Below are positions 54,116 to 63,967 of a DNA stretch of 64,000 nt, in pieces; positions within the stretch are counted from its first letter, which is position 1, and every line of letters begins with the position of its first letter. The DNA comes from Pantoea rodasii (lineage in GTDB: Bacteria; Pseudomonadota; Gammaproteobacteria; Enterobacterales; Enterobacteriaceae), in contig NZ_MLFP01000002.1 in the NCBI RefSeq assembly GCF_002095465.1, forward strand, positions 390,505-454,504, in the 5' to 3' direction. The notes beneath the pieces were generated by a model. The model was not told where the DNA came from. It worked only from the letters and a program-made list of their open reading frames with translations, and did not search any database. The position numbers and the translations under genes are program-made.

Positions 54116-54871
54116 ATGGCGGAGCAAACGGCAGTAGCACAGCTGGCTGCGGCAATGGGTGATGAGCCCGCGCCGATTTATCAACGCGTGAAACAGGCGA
54201 TCGTCAGCCAGATCCGTGAAGGCCACTGGAAAGCGAATCAGCGCGTGCCGTCCGAAAGTGAACTGGTGAATGAGCTGGGCGTGAGTCGTATGACGATAAA
54301 CCGCGCGCTGCGAGAACTCACCAGTGAAGGGTTTCTGGTGCGCATGCAGGGCGTGGGCACCTTTGTCGCGGAGATGAAAGGCTACACCGCGATGCTGGAA
54401 GTGCATAACATCGCCGATGAGATTGCTCAGCGCGGTCATCGCCACAGCTGCAAAATTTTGTCGATAGGGCAGATGAAGGCCGATCCGGAACAGGCTGCGG
54501 TGCTCGGCCTGTCGACCGGGCAGACGCTTTATCATTCGTTGATTGTGCATTACGAAAACGATATGCCAGTGCAGCTCGAAGACCGCTTAGTCAATCCGCT
54601 GGTGGCGCCGGATTACCTCAGCCAGGATTATCATCAGCTGACGCCCTACACCTATTTGATGCGCGTGGCGCCGTTGACCGCCGGTGAGCATATAGTGGAA
54701 GCGGTGCTACCCGATCTGCGCCAGCGTAAACATCTGGCGCTGGATGAGCACGAACCCTGCTTGTTGATCCGTCGTCAGACCTGGAGCGACAACAAGATAG
54801 TGACTTACGCGCGACTGCTGTATCCCGGCTCGCGCTATAAGTTACTAGGTCGTTTCAGAGGACACGGCTAA
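54116..54871 (+). CDS. hutC: Histidine-utilisation repressor HutC
   Basis: A 251-residue GntR-family repressor of the HutC subfamily. The winged helix spans residues about 20-85 (VPSESELVNELGVSRMTINR), and a UTRA effector domain follows (ALDEHEPCLLIRRQTWSDNK). In other bacteria urocanate binds the UTRA domain and releases DNA. The ATG at 54116 with AGGA upstream is preferred over the ATG/ATA-like codon further 5'. It lies between hutH and hutD, and its end overlaps the hutD end by 17 bases. TGTATATACA-like sites occur at all hut promoters in this window. Confidence 0.92.
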   Translation: MAEQTAVAQLAAAMGDEPAPIYQRVKQAIVSQIREGHWKANQRVPSESELVNELGVSRMTINRALRELTSEGFLVRMQGVGTFVAEMKGYTAMLEVHNIADEIAQRGHRHSCKILSIGQMKADPEQAAVLGLSTGQTLYHSLIVHYENDMPVQLEDRLVNPLVAPDYLSQDYHQLTPYTYLMRVAPLTAGEHIVEAVLPDLRQRKHLALDEHEPCLLIRRQTWSDNKIVTYARLLYPGSRYKLLGRFRGHG

Positions 54872-55394
54872 GCGCCACAAACAGCAGGCTGGCATCCGAG
54901 CTTTGCGGTGCCAGCTGCGTCTCTTCATCCAGCCACCACATTCCCTGATTAATCTTCACGCTGTCTCCCTGCGGCGTTTGCCATTCACCCGATATCACCC
55001 AGGCGACACCGTGTTCGCTGGCAACGGCGTGTTGCACGATGTCCACCTGCGCCTGCCAACTGTCGCGGCGGGTCATGATATTGAAGTCCTGACAGCTGCC
55101 GCTGATCTGCGCATCGATCGACCATTCACCGGGAAACGCCCACGGCTGATGCGGCAGCAAGGTGTGCTCTACACCCTCGCTGCGCAGTATGACGCTGTCG
55201 CCATTCAGCAGCGTAATCACACGATCGATACCGGGGAAAGGCGAGAAAGGCCCGTCAGCATCGATGGTGGCAATACTGGCGCGCCAGCCAAATTGGGTCT
55301 CACCGGGAGGGAAGCTGATGATTTCACGCGTTTCACCGCCGCCGTTGCGCCAGCGGCTGACCGGCAGCTGGCCGTAGTCAAAATACGTTCTCAT
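54855..55394 (-). CDS. hutD: HutD-family protein
   Basis: A 179-residue cupin-like protein of the HutD/Ves family. The N-terminal signature is VSRWRNGGGETREIISFPPG followed by WRASIATIDADGPFSPFPGI. HutD is conserved in hut loci and is proposed to limit toxic accumulation of pathway intermediates (formimino-glutamate or urocanate), not as a catabolic enzyme. Its ATG overlaps the hutF stop (ATGA), so hutF-hutD are one unit. It converges with hutC. Confidence 0.88.
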   Translation of the reverse strand: MRTYFDYGQLPVSRWRNGGGETREIISFPPGETQFGWRASIATIDADGPFSPFPGIDRVITLLNGDSVILRSEGVEHTLLPHQPWAFPGEWSIDAQISGSCQDFNIMTRRDSWQAQVDIVQHAVASEHGVAWVISGEWQTPQGDSVKINQGMWWLDEETQLAPQSSDASLLFVALSRVL

Positions 55395-56746
55395 TGCAGT
55401 GCACTCATGGCCTGGGCGAAGCGTGCCGCCGCGGCTTCTTCAGCGGGATGATGGCCTTCACTGATCACCTGATTACCGGCGACAAACACATCGCGGATCT
55501 GGCTTTGGCTGCCACCAAACAGCCAGCGATTGAGTAGCGAAGCGGAACTCACGCTGCTCAGGAAGGCATCGTTATCCAGTACCAGCCAGTCGGCGCGTTT
55601 ACCCACCGCCAGTTCACCGGTGTTGACCGCACACGCCTGCGCACCGCCTTGTGCCGCCTGCTGCCACAGCAGATCGCCCACCGAGGGCTGATGGGGAAGT
55701 GTGATGCGGTTGCGACGGCGATCGCGCAATCGCTGACCGTACTCCAGCCAGCGCAACTCTTCCAGCGCACTGAGCGACACATGGCTGTCCGAGCCAATGC
55801 CCCAGCGTCCACTTTGTGCAATGTATTCCACCGCCGGGAAAATGCCGTCGCCGAGATTGGCTTCGGTGGTCGGACAGAGTCCGGCAATCGCACCGCTGGC
55901 CGCCATGCGTTGGATTTCGCTGTCGTCCAGATGGGTGGCATGAATCAGACACCAGCGCTGATCCACCTCGAAGCGATTATACAGCCAGGCAACTGGACGC
56001 TCACCGCTCCACGCCAGGCTGTCATTGACCTCTTTTTCCTGCTCGGCCACATGAATATGCACCGGCACATCAGCAGCGCCGGCGGACAGCACTTCACGCA
56101 TCTGGGCTTCACTCACCGCGCGCAGTGAATGGAAACAGATGCCATGATTCAGTAGGGGCTTAGCGGTGCTCCATTGCGCCACGCGTTGCTGCTGCTGCAG
56201 ATAAGCATCCGTTTGCTGGATGAAACGGCGCTGGCCGTCACTGGCCGGCTGCGATCCAAATCCGCTATAGCTGTAAAGCACCGGCAGCAGCGTCTGACCG
56301 ATACCGGCCGTTTCGGCGGCGGCGATCAGGTGGAGCAGCATCGCGTCATCGGCATAGGGTTTGCCCTGCGCATCGTGGTGCAAGTAGTGGAATTCCGCCA
56401 CCTGGCTATAGCCGCCTTTCAGCATATCGATATAGAGATGGGTGGCGATATCGCCGACCTGCTCAGGCGACAGGCGTTGCACCATGCGGTACATCAAATC
56501 GCGCCACGTCCAGAAGCTGTCCTGTGGGTCACCGGCCACTTCTGCTAATCCCGCCATGGCGCGCTGGAAGGCGTGTGAGTGCAGGTTAGCGATAGCAGGG
56601 ATCACCGGGCCAGCAAGGCGTACTGCGTTGTCTGGCGTGCTGTTGGGAGTGAGTTCAGCGATCTGTCCGGATGCGTCAGCGGTGATCAAAACGTCTTCAT
56701 GCCAGCCGTCGGCCAGCAGCGCGCGTGGGGCAAAAAAAACGGCCAT
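55391..56746 (-). CDS. hutF: Formimidoylglutamate deiminase HutF
   Basis: A 451-residue amidohydrolase-superfamily enzyme converting N-formimino-L-glutamate to N-formyl-L-glutamate plus ammonia. The zinc-binding motif is [16 protein letters not shown] and the C-terminal metal Asp is in [20 protein letters not shown]. The His cluster [11 protein letters not shown] lies between. The ATG at 56744-56746 has AAAGGATC upstream; 46 further in-frame codons cross the HutC operator and are rejected. Its presence with HutG defines the five-step histidine pathway, instead of the one-step formiminoglutamase of Klebsiella. Confidence 0.93.
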   Translation of the reverse strand: MAVFFAPRALLADGWHEDVLITADASGQIAELTPNSTPDNAVRLAGPVIPAIANLHSHAFQRAMAGLAEVAGDPQDSFWTWRDLMYRMVQRLSPEQVGDIATHLYIDMLKGGYSQVAEFHYLHHDAQGKPYADDAMLLHLIAAAETAGIGQTLLPVLYSYSGFGSQPASDGQRRFIQQTDAYLQQQQRVAQWSTAKPLLNHGICFHSLRAVSEAQMREVLSAGAADVPVHIHVAEQEKEVNDSLAWSGERPVAWLYNRFEVDQRWCLIHATHLDDSEIQRMAASGAIAGLCPTTEANLGDGIFPAVEYIAQSGRWGIGSDSHVSLSALEELRWLEYGQRLRDRRRNRITLPHQPSVGDLLWQQAAQGGAQACAVNTGELAVGKRADWLVLDNDAFLSSVSSASLLNRWLFGGSQSQIRDVFVAGNQVISEGHHPAEEAAAARFAQAMSALQ

Positions 56747-56770
56747 GGTTGATCCTTTAGGGCGGAAAGT

Positions 56771-56788
56771 TGTATATACATATACATA
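56771..56788. promoter_or_regulatory. HutC operator between hutF and hutI
   Basis: TGTATATACA (56771-56780) followed directly by TATACATA forms a double or extended site in the 85-base spacer between divergent hutF and hutI, so one bound repressor can control both. Confidence 0.75.
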
Positions 56789-56831
56789 CTTTGAGACGCA
56801 CTGTAAATCGTCAGACGTGAAGGGGAGTGGG

Positions 56832-58049
56832 ATGGCAGAAGCGAAGCAGATCGACAGCCTGTGGCTGGGGGCCGATATCGTCACTATGCGGGATGGGCAC
56901 TATAACCTGATTGCCGACGGCGCACTGGCGGTGGATAACGGCGAGCTGATTTGGGTAGGACCGCGCAGCGAACTGCCGGATTTTGCCCCGCGCAAGCAGC
57001 AGCAATTTGACGGCGGCATCATCACGCCGGGCTTGGTGGATTGCCATACGCATCTGGTGTTTGGTGGCGACCGTAGCCAGGAGTTCGAGCAGCGCTTAAA
57101 TGGCGTCAGCTACGCCGAGATCGCTGCGCAGGGCGGCGGCATCCTCTCCACGGTTCGCGCTACGCGCGCGGCAACTCAGCATGAACTGGTCGCAAGCGCC
57201 CGCTGGCGTCTGAATCGTTTGCTGGCAGAAGGCGTGACCACCGTCGAAATCAAGTCCGGTTATGGCCTCGATGAAACCAGCGAGCTGACCATGTTGCGCG
57301 CCATCCGCGAATTGGCCGAAACGGTGCCCGCCGATGTGCTCTCTACCTGCCTCGCCGCACACGGTTTCCCGCCGGAGTTTAAACAGAATCCACAGGGCTG
57401 GATCGATATCATCTGCGATCGCTTGTTACCGCAGGTGAAGGCGGAAGGGCTGGCGGATGCGGTCGATGCCTTCTGCGAACATCTTGCCTTCTCCCCTGAA
57501 CAGGTCAGCGCGGTGTTTGATCAAGCCAAAGCGTTGGGTATGCCGGTCAAACTGCACGCTGAGCAGCTTTCTGCACTGGGCGGTGCCACGCTGGCAGCCG
57601 AATACGGCGCCTTGTCAGCCGATCATCTCGAATATGCCACCGAAGCCGATGCGCAAGCGATGGCGCAACACGGCACCGTCGCGGTGTTGCTGCCGGGCGC
57701 GTTCTATCTGCTGCGCGAGACGCAGCGCCCGCCGGTAGAACTGTTCCGCAAACACGGCGTGCCGATGGCGCTGGCCAGCGATGCCAATCCGGGCACTTCC
57801 CCGGCGCTGTCGCTGCGTCTGATGTTGAATATGGGCTGTACGCTGTTTGGGATGACGCCGGAAGAAGCGCTAGCAGGCGTGACCTTGTGGGGCGCGAAAG
57901 CATTGGGATTACAGCATTCGCACGGTTCGCTCGAGGCCGGCAAAGTGGCGAACTTTGTGCACTGGCCGCTGGCACGTCCGGCTGAGTTGGTTTACTGGTT
58001 GGGCGGCGAATTGCCGTGCCAGGTTATCTATCGTGGAGATGCGCAATGA
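56832..58049 (+). CDS. hutI: Imidazolonepropionase HutI
   Basis: A 405-residue zinc amidohydrolase, third step: 4-imidazolone-5-propanoate to N-formimino-L-glutamate. The metal motif is [17 protein letters not shown], with [14 protein letters not shown] as the loop and [18 protein letters not shown] as the C-terminal signature. The ATG at 56832 follows GGGGAG; the long open frame upstream on the same strand is the antisense of hutF and is rejected. The TGA stop overlaps the hutG ATG (ATGA). Confidence 0.94.
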   Translation: MAEAKQIDSLWLGADIVTMRDGHYNLIADGALAVDNGELIWVGPRSELPDFAPRKQQQFDGGIITPGLVDCHTHLVFGGDRSQEFEQRLNGVSYAEIAAQGGGILSTVRATRAATQHELVASARWRLNRLLAEGVTTVEIKSGYGLDETSELTMLRAIRELAETVPADVLSTCLAAHGFPPEFKQNPQGWIDIICDRLLPQVKAEGLADAVDAFCEHLAFSPEQVSAVFDQAKALGMPVKLHAEQLSALGGATLAAEYGALSADHLEYATEADAQAMAQHGTVAVLLPGAFYLLRETQRPPVELFRKHGVPMALASDANPGTSPALSLRLMLNMGCTLFGMTPEEALAGVTLWGAKALGLQHSHGSLEAGKVANFVHWPLARPAELVYWLGGELPCQVIYRGDAQ

Positions 58050-58837
58050 CACCTTTTCATTTCACCGCCGGTAAGCTGCCGCTGCTGGTCAGCATCCCGC
58101 ATGCGGGTACTCAGTTAACGCCTGAAGTGGATGCCGGATTAAGCGATGCGGCTCGCGGCCTGCCAGATACCGACTGGCACATTCCGCTGCTGTATGATTT
58201 TGTGCGTGATTTGGGGGCCAGCGTGTTGATTGGTCACTATTCGCGTTTCGTCATCGATCTTAATCGCCCGCCGGATAATCAGCCCTTGTATGCCACGGCC
58301 ACCACCGGGTTGTATCCAGAAACCTTGTTCGACGGCACGCCGACCTTTGCTGAAGGCAAAACCCCCAGCGCTGAAGCGCGTCAGGGTTATCTCGATAATA
58401 TCTGGCAGCCGTATCACCAGCAGATCCAGCAAGAGTTGGCGCGACTAAAAGCCGAACACGGTTATGCGCTGCTGTTTGATGCCCATTCCATCGCTTCGGT
58501 GATTCCGCGCTTGTTTGACGGTCAGTTGCCGGATATTAACATTGGCACCAACAGCGGTGAGAGTTGCTCGGATGCGGTAATCGAAGCGATCAAAGCGGTA
58601 TGTGAGTCACAGAGCGATTACAGCTGGGTGGTGAACGGGCGGTTTAAAGGCGGTTATATCACGCGTGCCTACGGTCAGCCGCAGCAGGGCGTACAAGCTG
58701 TGCAGCTGGAACTGGCGCAGTTGAATTATATGGATGAAACCCCGCCGTTTGCCTGGCAGCAGGATCGTGCCACGCAGCTGCAGAAAGTGTTGAAACCGAT
58801 GATGCAGGCATTTTTGCAGGCTGGAAAACAGCGCTAA
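58046..58837 (+). CDS. hutG: N-formylglutamate deformylase HutG
   Basis: A 263-residue zinc-dependent N-formylglutamate amidohydrolase (PF05013 type), the last step: formylglutamate to glutamate plus formate. The N-terminal [28 protein letters not shown] and the [13 protein letters not shown] segment are family-typical. It is not the arginase-fold formiminoglutamase also called HutG in some organisms. It overlaps hutI by four bases. The terminator follows at 58877. Confidence 0.93.
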   Translation: MTPFHFTAGKLPLLVSIPHAGTQLTPEVDAGLSDAARGLPDTDWHIPLLYDFVRDLGASVLIGHYSRFVIDLNRPPDNQPLYATATTGLYPETLFDGTPTFAEGKTPSAEARQGYLDNIWQPYHQQIQQELARLKAEHGYALLFDAHSIASVIPRLFDGQLPDINIGTNSGESCSDAVIEAIKAVCESQSDYSWVVNGRFKGGYITRAYGQPQQGVQAVQLELAQLNYMDETPPFAWQQDRATQLQKVLKPMMQAFLQAGKQR

Positions 58838-58876
58838 TCGTTCGAGTCGTCATGTCCAGCGGGGCAAGTTTGCACC

Positions 58877-58909
58877 AGGCTGTCACCTTTTAAAAGTGGC
58901 AGCCTTTTT
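58877..58909 (+). terminator. Terminator of hutIG
   Basis: AGGCTGTCAC (58877-58886) pairs with GTGGCAGCCT (58896-58905), one G-T pair, then T5. Confidence 0.85.
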
Positions 58910-58915
58910 ATGGGT

Positions 58916-58950
58916 GTGGAAGTGCGGGCTCAGGCCATGCGCACTTCCAC
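58916..58950. repeat. Perfect 11-bp inverted repeat
   Basis: GTGGAAGTGCG (58916-58926) and CGCACTTCCAC (58940-58950) enclose a 13-base loop, just after the hutIG terminator. There is no T tract. Confidence 0.6.
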
Positions 58951-59076
58951 CTTAGACCTTGTCAATAAATCCCCATCGCAGTGCATTGGCGCCCCAAAAA
59001 TGTGCACCAATACGTCCACGCCGTCACCATCCCATGATTCCACCGCCTCTGCCGACCTGGCACACCGCTTGCTAGG

Positions 59077-59088
59077 TTGTATGTACAA
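59077..59088. promoter_or_regulatory. HutC operator-like site upstream of the ABC operon
   Basis: TTGTATGTACAA: arms TTGTA/TACAA around TG, 164 bases before the binding-protein ATG. Confidence 0.55.
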
Positions 59089-59173
59089 GTAAAGACCACG
59101 TGGTAATTATCACTTTTTATTCTGGCTGGCTCACAAAAAGCTCATGCCGACAATGATCTGCCGCACGCTAGCT

Positions 59174-59183
59174 TGTATATACA
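59174..59183. promoter_or_regulatory. HutC operator candidate before the ABC operon
   Basis: TGTATATACA within CTTGTATATACATG, 69 bases before the binding-protein ATG. It puts the transporter and HAL-like gene under the same control as the hut enzymes. Confidence 0.75.
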
Positions 59184-59251
59184 TGAAATGTCATCTGCGC
59201 TGTATCAGCTAACAGAGACAGCCAATTCGATTAATGACCAGGAGAAGCCGC

Positions 59252-60103
59252 ATGACGCACCGCGCCCCAATTCGCCGTTTTTGCCTCACGACCCTGTTTG
59301 CCAGCCTGATGATCAGCGGGATGGCTGTGCAGGCGAAAGAGTGGAAATCGATCACCATCGCTACCGAAGGCAGCTATGAACCCTGGAACCTGACGCTGCC
59401 GGGCGGCAAGTTAGGCGGCTTTGAACCTGAACTGATGGAAGACTTGTGTAAGCGCATGGGCGTCCAGTGCAAGCTGGTAGTGCAAAACTGGGACGGCATG
59501 ATCGCCGGACTGAATGCCGGCAAATATGACGTGATTATGGATGCGATTGTCATCACGCCAGACCGCAAAAAAGTGGTCAATTTCACCGTGCCTTATGCCT
59601 CCACGCCAGCCACCTTTATCACCAGCAAAGACAGCCCGCTGCTGCCTGCCGATCACAACATCATCAAGCTGCATGACGATGAGAAAGAGATCAACGCCGC
59701 GATAGCTCCGCTGAAAGCCGCGCTCAAAGGCAAGGCCATTGGTATTGCCTCCGGCACCGTCTACACGCCATTTATCGACAAGTACTTCAAAGATGTCGCC
59801 GACGTGCGCGAATACACCTCTTCGGCGGATGCGATTCTCGATCTGCAGGCGGGTCGTATTGATGCGGTGTTTGACGATGTGACCTTTGCCCAATCGATGC
59901 TGGCGCGTAAAGAGAACAACAACCTGACCTTCAGCGGCCCGCAGCTGGGTGGCCCGATCTGGGGCGAAGGCGAAGCGATGGGTGTGCGCATGGCAGATAA
60001 CGATCTGAAAGCCAAACTCGACGAGGCTATCAAGGCCGCGCTGGCCGATGGCACGGTGAAAAAGTTGAGCGAGAAGTGGTTTAAAACTGACGTAACCCCG
60101 TAA
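59252..60103 (+). CDS. Polar amino-acid ABC substrate-binding protein of the hut locus
   Basis: A 283-residue periplasmic binding protein. The signal peptide ends near residue 28 (GMAVQAKEW). The family 3 motifs are EGSYEPWNLTLPGGKLGGFE, NWDGMIAGLNAGKYDVIMD and IVITPDRKKVVNF. It resembles histidine/lysine/arginine/ornithine or octopine binders. Its place behind a HutC-like operator and before a HAL-like gene suggests histidine or urocanate as ligand. ATG 59252 has AGGAG seven bases upstream; the ATG at 59234 is weaker. Confidence 0.9.
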   Translation: MTHRAPIRRFCLTTLFASLMISGMAVQAKEWKSITIATEGSYEPWNLTLPGGKLGGFEPELMEDLCKRMGVQCKLVVQNWDGMIAGLNAGKYDVIMDAIVITPDRKKVVNFTVPYASTPATFITSKDSPLLPADHNIIKLHDDEKEINAAIAPLKAALKGKAIGIASGTVYTPFIDKYFKDVADVREYTSSADAILDLQAGRIDAVFDDVTFAQSMLARKENNNLTFSGPQLGGPIWGEGEAMGVRMADNDLKAKLDEAIKAALADGTVKKLSEKWFKTDVTP

Positions 60104-60115
60104 GTGAGGTGAAAG

Positions 60116-60835
60116 ATGATGAGCCTGCTGAGTTTTGGTGCTGATGGCTGGGGCCGCCTGATCCTGGGCGCCGCTTTCACCACGTTACTGCTGTCGCTGG
60201 CTGCGCTGATGATTGGTGCGGTGGTCGGTTCCGGCGTGGCGGCGGCCAAGCTGTCACCTAAACGCTGGATGCGCTGGTTAGGTGAAGCCTATTCCACCGT
60301 GTTTCGTGGCATCCCCGAATTGCTGGTGATCTATCTGTTCTATTTTGGCGGATCGGGCCTGATCACCCTGGTGGGACAGATGTTCGGCGCAGATGGCTTT
60401 ATCGAAGCGCCGCCGTTCCTGATTGGTGCACTGGCTATCGGGCTCATCTCTGGATCCTATCAAGGTGAAGTCTATCGCGCGGCGCGTCTGGCGCTGGCGA
60501 AAGGCGAAGTGGAAGCCGCAGTGGCGATTGGCATGCCGCGCTGGCGCATTACGCAGCGTATTTTGCTGCCGCAGATTGTGCGCTATGCGCTGCCGGGCAT
60601 GTCGAATGTCTGGCAGATGAGCCTGAAGGATTCGGCGCTGGTATCGGTGACCGGCATTGTCGAGCTGATGCGCGCCAGCCAGGTTGCTGCAGGATCCACG
60701 CGCGATTACTTCACTTTTTATCTGATTGGCGGTGGCTGCTATCTGGTGCTGACACTGCTGTCTAATCATGCGTTTCGTCGGGCGGAATCTCGTCTCGGAC
60801 GCGCGTGGCAAAGTCGCACTGCGGCACAGCATTAA
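60116..60835 (+). CDS. Polar amino-acid ABC permease (HisQ-like)
   Basis: A 239-residue inner-membrane permease with about five helices and the amino-acid permease signature AYSTVFRGIPELLVIYLFYF. The coupling loop is EVEAAVAIGMPRWRITQRIL. It forms a heterodimer with the next permease. GAGGTG precedes the tandem ATGs at 60116/60119. Confidence 0.9.
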   Translation: MMSLLSFGADGWGRLILGAAFTTLLLSLAALMIGAVVGSGVAAAKLSPKRWMRWLGEAYSTVFRGIPELLVIYLFYFGGSGLITLVGQMFGADGFIEAPPFLIGALAIGLISGSYQGEVYRAARLALAKGEVEAAVAIGMPRWRITQRILLPQIVRYALPGMSNVWQMSLKDSALVSVTGIVELMRASQVAAGSTRDYFTFYLIGGGCYLVLTLLSNHAFRRAESRLGRAWQSRTAAQH

Positions 60836-60846
60836 GGAGCAGCAGC

Positions 60847-61575
60847 ATGATCGACTTCGCCTTTCTCGCCGATACCTTCCTCAAGCTCAGCGCCGCGCTG
60901 CCGGTCACGCTCGGCCTGTTTATCAGTGCGTTTCTGTGCGGTGGCATTCTGGCTATCGGTATTCTTTCGCTGCGCATGAGCCATTGGCGGGTGCTGAGTG
61001 GCTTCGCGCGCGGCTACATTCTGGTGTTTCGCGGTTCGCCGCTGCTGATTCAGCTGTTCCTCATCTATTACGGATTGGGGCAGTTCGGCGTGATCCGCCA
61101 TAGCTTTGTCTGGCCATTCCTGCGCGAACCCTTTATCTGCGCGGTGCTGGCGCTGTCGCTGTGTACGGCGGCTTACACCGCTGAGATCCTGCGCGGCGCA
61201 CTGTTGGCGGTGCCACCTGGTCAGGTTGAGGCCGGTCTTGCGTGCGGCATGTCGCGCTGGCTGCTGCTGCGTCGCATCATCGCGCCCATCATGCTGCGTT
61301 ATGCGCTGCCCGCGTATTCCACCGAAGCGATTCTGCTGGTGAAGTCCACGGCGCTGGCCAGTCTGGTGACGGTGTGGGATGTGACCGGCGTGGCGCAGCA
61401 GATCATTCAACGCACTTACCGCACCATGGAAGTGTTTGTCTGCGCCGCCGCAATTTATCTGATTCTGAATTTCATCATCGTCCAGCTTTACGCGCTGTTA
61501 GAACGCCGTTTAACCCCGGTGCATCGCGTTGAAAAAAAGCCGTTACCCGCGGTTAAACCGCTTGCCGGAGAGTGA
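60847..61575 (+). CDS. Polar amino-acid ABC permease (HisM-like)
   Basis: A 242-residue permease, partner of the previous one. [20 protein letters not shown] is the family signature, and [20 protein letters not shown] the coupling loop. The start is ATG 60847 (AAGGAG upstream) rather than the GTG/ATG at 60805. It ends one base before the ATPase ATG, so the operon is tightly coupled. Confidence 0.9.
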   Translation: MIDFAFLADTFLKLSAALPVTLGLFISAFLCGGILAIGILSLRMSHWRVLSGFARGYILVFRGSPLLIQLFLIYYGLGQFGVIRHSFVWPFLREPFICAVLALSLCTAAYTAEILRGALLAVPPGQVEAGLACGMSRWLLLRRIIAPIMLRYALPAYSTEAILLVKSTALASLVTVWDVTGVAQQIIQRTYRTMEVFVCAAAIYLILNFIIVQLYALLERRLTPVHRVEKKPLPAVKPLAGE

Positions 61576-61576
61576 T

Positions 61577-62377
61577 ATGCAATCCACATCCCCCGTAACC
61601 TTAAGCGCCACCGATATCCATAAATCCTTTGGCGCGATGGAAGTACTGAAAGGCATTTCGCTACAAGCGCATCAAGGCGATGTTATTTCGATTCTCGGTG
61701 CCAGCGGCTCGGGTAAAAGTACCTTGCTGCGCTGTATCAACCTGCTGGAAACGCCGGATGCAGGCGTGGTGAGCGTCGGTGGCGAAACCATTGAGATGAA
61801 GCGTCATGCGCGTGGTCATCAGCTGGCGGCCAATCCGAAGCAGATTGAGCGCCTGCGTTCTCGTTTGGGCATGGTGTTCCAGAGCTTTAACCTGTGGTCA
61901 CACATGACGGTGCTGCAAAACGTGATTGAAGGGCCGCACTACGTACTGAAGCGCGATAAGAAAAGCTGCATTGCGCAGGCGGAGCAGTTGCTGGATCGCG
62001 TTGGCCTGCTAAACCGCAAAGACTTTTATCCGGCACAGCTTTCTGGCGGTCAGCAGCAGCGAGTGGCGATTGCCCGCGCACTGGCGATGGACCCGGAAGT
62101 GATGCTGTTTGATGAGCCAACCTCGGCTCTGGATCCCGAACTGGTGGGCGAAGTGCTGAAAGTGATGCGCAGCCTGGCGGAAGAGGGGCGCACCATGCTG
62201 GTGGTGACGCACGAAATGGGCTTTGCGCGTAACGTTTCCAACCGCGTGGTGTTTATGCATCAGGGCACCATTGATTGTCAGGGCACACCAGAAGAGATGT
62301 TTGGTGCACAGGGATCGCAGCGCTTTAAGCAGTTTATCTCCAGCCATCAAAGCCATCACGTGGAGCAGCCAGCATGA
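61577..62377 (+). CDS. Polar amino-acid ABC ATPase (HisP-like)
   Basis: A 266-residue ATPase. Walker A is [11 protein letters not shown], the signature is [12 protein letters not shown], Walker B is [12 protein letters not shown] and the H-loop is [11 protein letters not shown]. It powers the hut importer. Its stop overlaps the ATG of the HAL-like gene by four bases (ATGA), which ties that odd enzyme to the transporter. Confidence 0.93.
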   Translation: MQSTSPVTLSATDIHKSFGAMEVLKGISLQAHQGDVISILGASGSGKSTLLRCINLLETPDAGVVSVGGETIEMKRHARGHQLAANPKQIERLRSRLGMVFQSFNLWSHMTVLQNVIEGPHYVLKRDKKSCIAQAEQLLDRVGLLNRKDFYPAQLSGGQQQRVAIARALAMDPEVMLFDEPTSALDPELVGEVLKVMRSLAEEGRTMLVVTHEMGFARNVSNRVVFMHQGTIDCQGTPEEMFGAQGSQRFKQFISSHQSHHVEQPA

Positions 62378-63858
62378 CGTTAGTGTGGGGCGATGAAGCC
62401 GTTAGCTGGCAGGATGTGGTGCAGGTGGCGCGGCACAATGCCGAACTGACGCTGAGCACCAGCGCCTGGCAGCGGATCGCGCAGGGGCGTGAGATCGTCG
62501 AGCAGATCGTTGCCAGCGGCCATATCGCTTATGGCATTAATACCGGATTGGGTGCGCTGTGCAATATCACCTTGCCGGAAGAACAGTTGAGTCAACTGTC
62601 GCGCAATACGCTGCTGAGCCACGCCTGTGGTGTTGGACCTTTACTGACGCGTGAACAGGTGCGCGCCATCTTATGTGCGGCGATTGCTAATTACAGCCAC
62701 GGTAAATCGGGTGTGTCGGTGGCACTGGTTCAGCATCTGCTGGCGCTGTTGAATCACCAGATCACACCGCAGGTGCCGTCGCAGGGTTCGGTGGGGTATC
62801 TCAGTCATATGGCGCATATCGGGCTGGCGCTGATTGGCGTGGGCGATGTTGAGTATCAGCAACAGACCGTTCCCGCCGAGCACGCGTTGGCGCAGGCCGG
62901 CTTAACCCCTTATCGACCGGGCGCGAAAGAGGGCTTGAGTCTGGTGAACGGCACGCCGTGCATGACCGGGTTGTCCTGCCTTGCGTTGGATGATGCGGCG
63001 CGTCTGCTGGAATGGGCTGACGTGACTGGCGCGATGAGTTTTGAGGCGCTGCGGGGTCAGTTAGTGGCGTTTGATGCCGAAGTGATCGCACTGAAAGCCA
63101 GCCCTGGCATGCAGGTGAGCGGGCAGCGTTTACGTGAGTTGTTGAGCGATAGCCCGCTGTTAGAAAAAAGCGTGGGCGTGCGCACCCAGGATGCGCTGAG
63201 TCTGCGCTCGATGCCGCAGGTGCACGGTGCCAGCCGCGATCAGTTTGACCATGCTGCGTGCCAGGTGAATATTGAGTTGAATGCCTGCACGGATAATCCA
63301 TTGGTCTTGGGCTCCGTGGATAACTGGCGTGTGGTGTCGCAGGCCAATCCGCACGGCGAATCGGTGGCAATGGCGGCCGATTTACTGGCGATTGCCATGG
63401 CAGAGATCGGCAGCATTGCCGAGCGTCGTTTGGACCGTTTAGTGAATCCGCTGGTTAGCGGCTTACCGGCATTTCTGGTGGCACAGCCGGGGGTGAACTC
63501 CGGCATGATGATTGCGCAGTATGTGGCGGCATCGTTGTGCGCGGAGAACCGTCAGCTGGCACAACCGGCGGTGCTGGATAATTACGTGACATCTGGTTTG
63601 CAGGAAGACCATCTTAGCCTCGGTACAGGAGCGGCGCTTAAACTGCTGAAGCTGGTGGGGAACGTATGGCAGATTCTGGCGATTGAGTATCTGCTGGCGG
63701 CGCAGGCGCTGGATTTCCACGGCGAGGCGGAGTTGGCGGAAGGTACAAAACAGGCATTGCGTCGCTTACGGACGGTGGTAGCGAACTGGCAGGAAGATCG
63801 CTGGCTGGCACCAGAAATTGCCAGGGCGGTTGAGGTGATGAAAAACGGTGCTAGCTGA
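62374..63858 (+). CDS. Histidine ammonia-lyase-like protein lacking the MIO Ala-Ser-Gly
   Basis: A 494-residue protein of the aromatic amino-acid lyase family. Tyr53 sits in AYGINTGLG, and [29 protein letters not shown] and LQEDHLSLG are all conserved. The segment after QGSVG (residues 137-141) reads [10 protein letters not shown] instead of ASGDLAPLAHLSL. The triad that cyclises to the MIO electrophile is therefore absent, and the loop is about three residues shorter. The DNA there is clean in frame, so it is not a frameshift. It may have lost lyase activity and act as a binding or regulatory partner, or use another mechanism. It is last in the hut transporter operon. A true MIO-type HutH exists in the same locus. 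Confidence 0.82.
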   Translation: MTLVWGDEAVSWQDVVQVARHNAELTLSTSAWQRIAQGREIVEQIVASGHIAYGINTGLGALCNITLPEEQLSQLSRNTLLSHACGVGPLLTREQVRAILCAAIANYSHGKSGVSVALVQHLLALLNHQITPQVPSQGSVGYLSHMAHIGLALIGVGDVEYQQQTVPAEHALAQAGLTPYRPGAKEGLSLVNGTPCMTGLSCLALDDAARLLEWADVTGAMSFEALRGQLVAFDAEVIALKASPGMQVSGQRLRELLSDSPLLEKSVGVRTQDALSLRSMPQVHGASRDQFDHAACQVNIELNACTDNPLVLGSVDNWRVVSQANPHGESVAMAADLLAIAMAEIGSIAERRLDRLVNPLVSGLPAFLVAQPGVNSGMMIAQYVAASLCAENRQLAQPAVLDNYVTSGLQEDHLSLGTGAALKLLKLVGNVWQILAIEYLLAAQALDFHGEAELAEGTKQALRRLRTVVANWQEDRWLAPEIARAVEVMKNGAS

Positions 63859-63874
63859 GTGCTCTTAAGGGATG

Positions 63875-63954
63875 CTGAACTGCTGAACTGCTGAACTGCT
63901 GAACTGCTGAACTGCTGAACTGCTGAACTGCTGAACTGCTGAACTGCTGAACTG
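63875..63954 (+). repeat. Tandem octamer repeat CTGAACTG, 10 copies
   Basis: Ten perfect copies of the 8-base unit start 17 bases after the HAL-like stop; a degenerate unit follows (TTGAAT). The unit length is not a multiple of three, and the array is outside any gene. Confidence 0.95.
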
Positions 63955-63967
63955 TTGAATGCGTGTT

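Noticed and set aside
63875..63954. Tandem repeat at the right end as a CRISPR array
   Set aside because: The units are contiguous 8-mers without spacers, and no cas genes are present.
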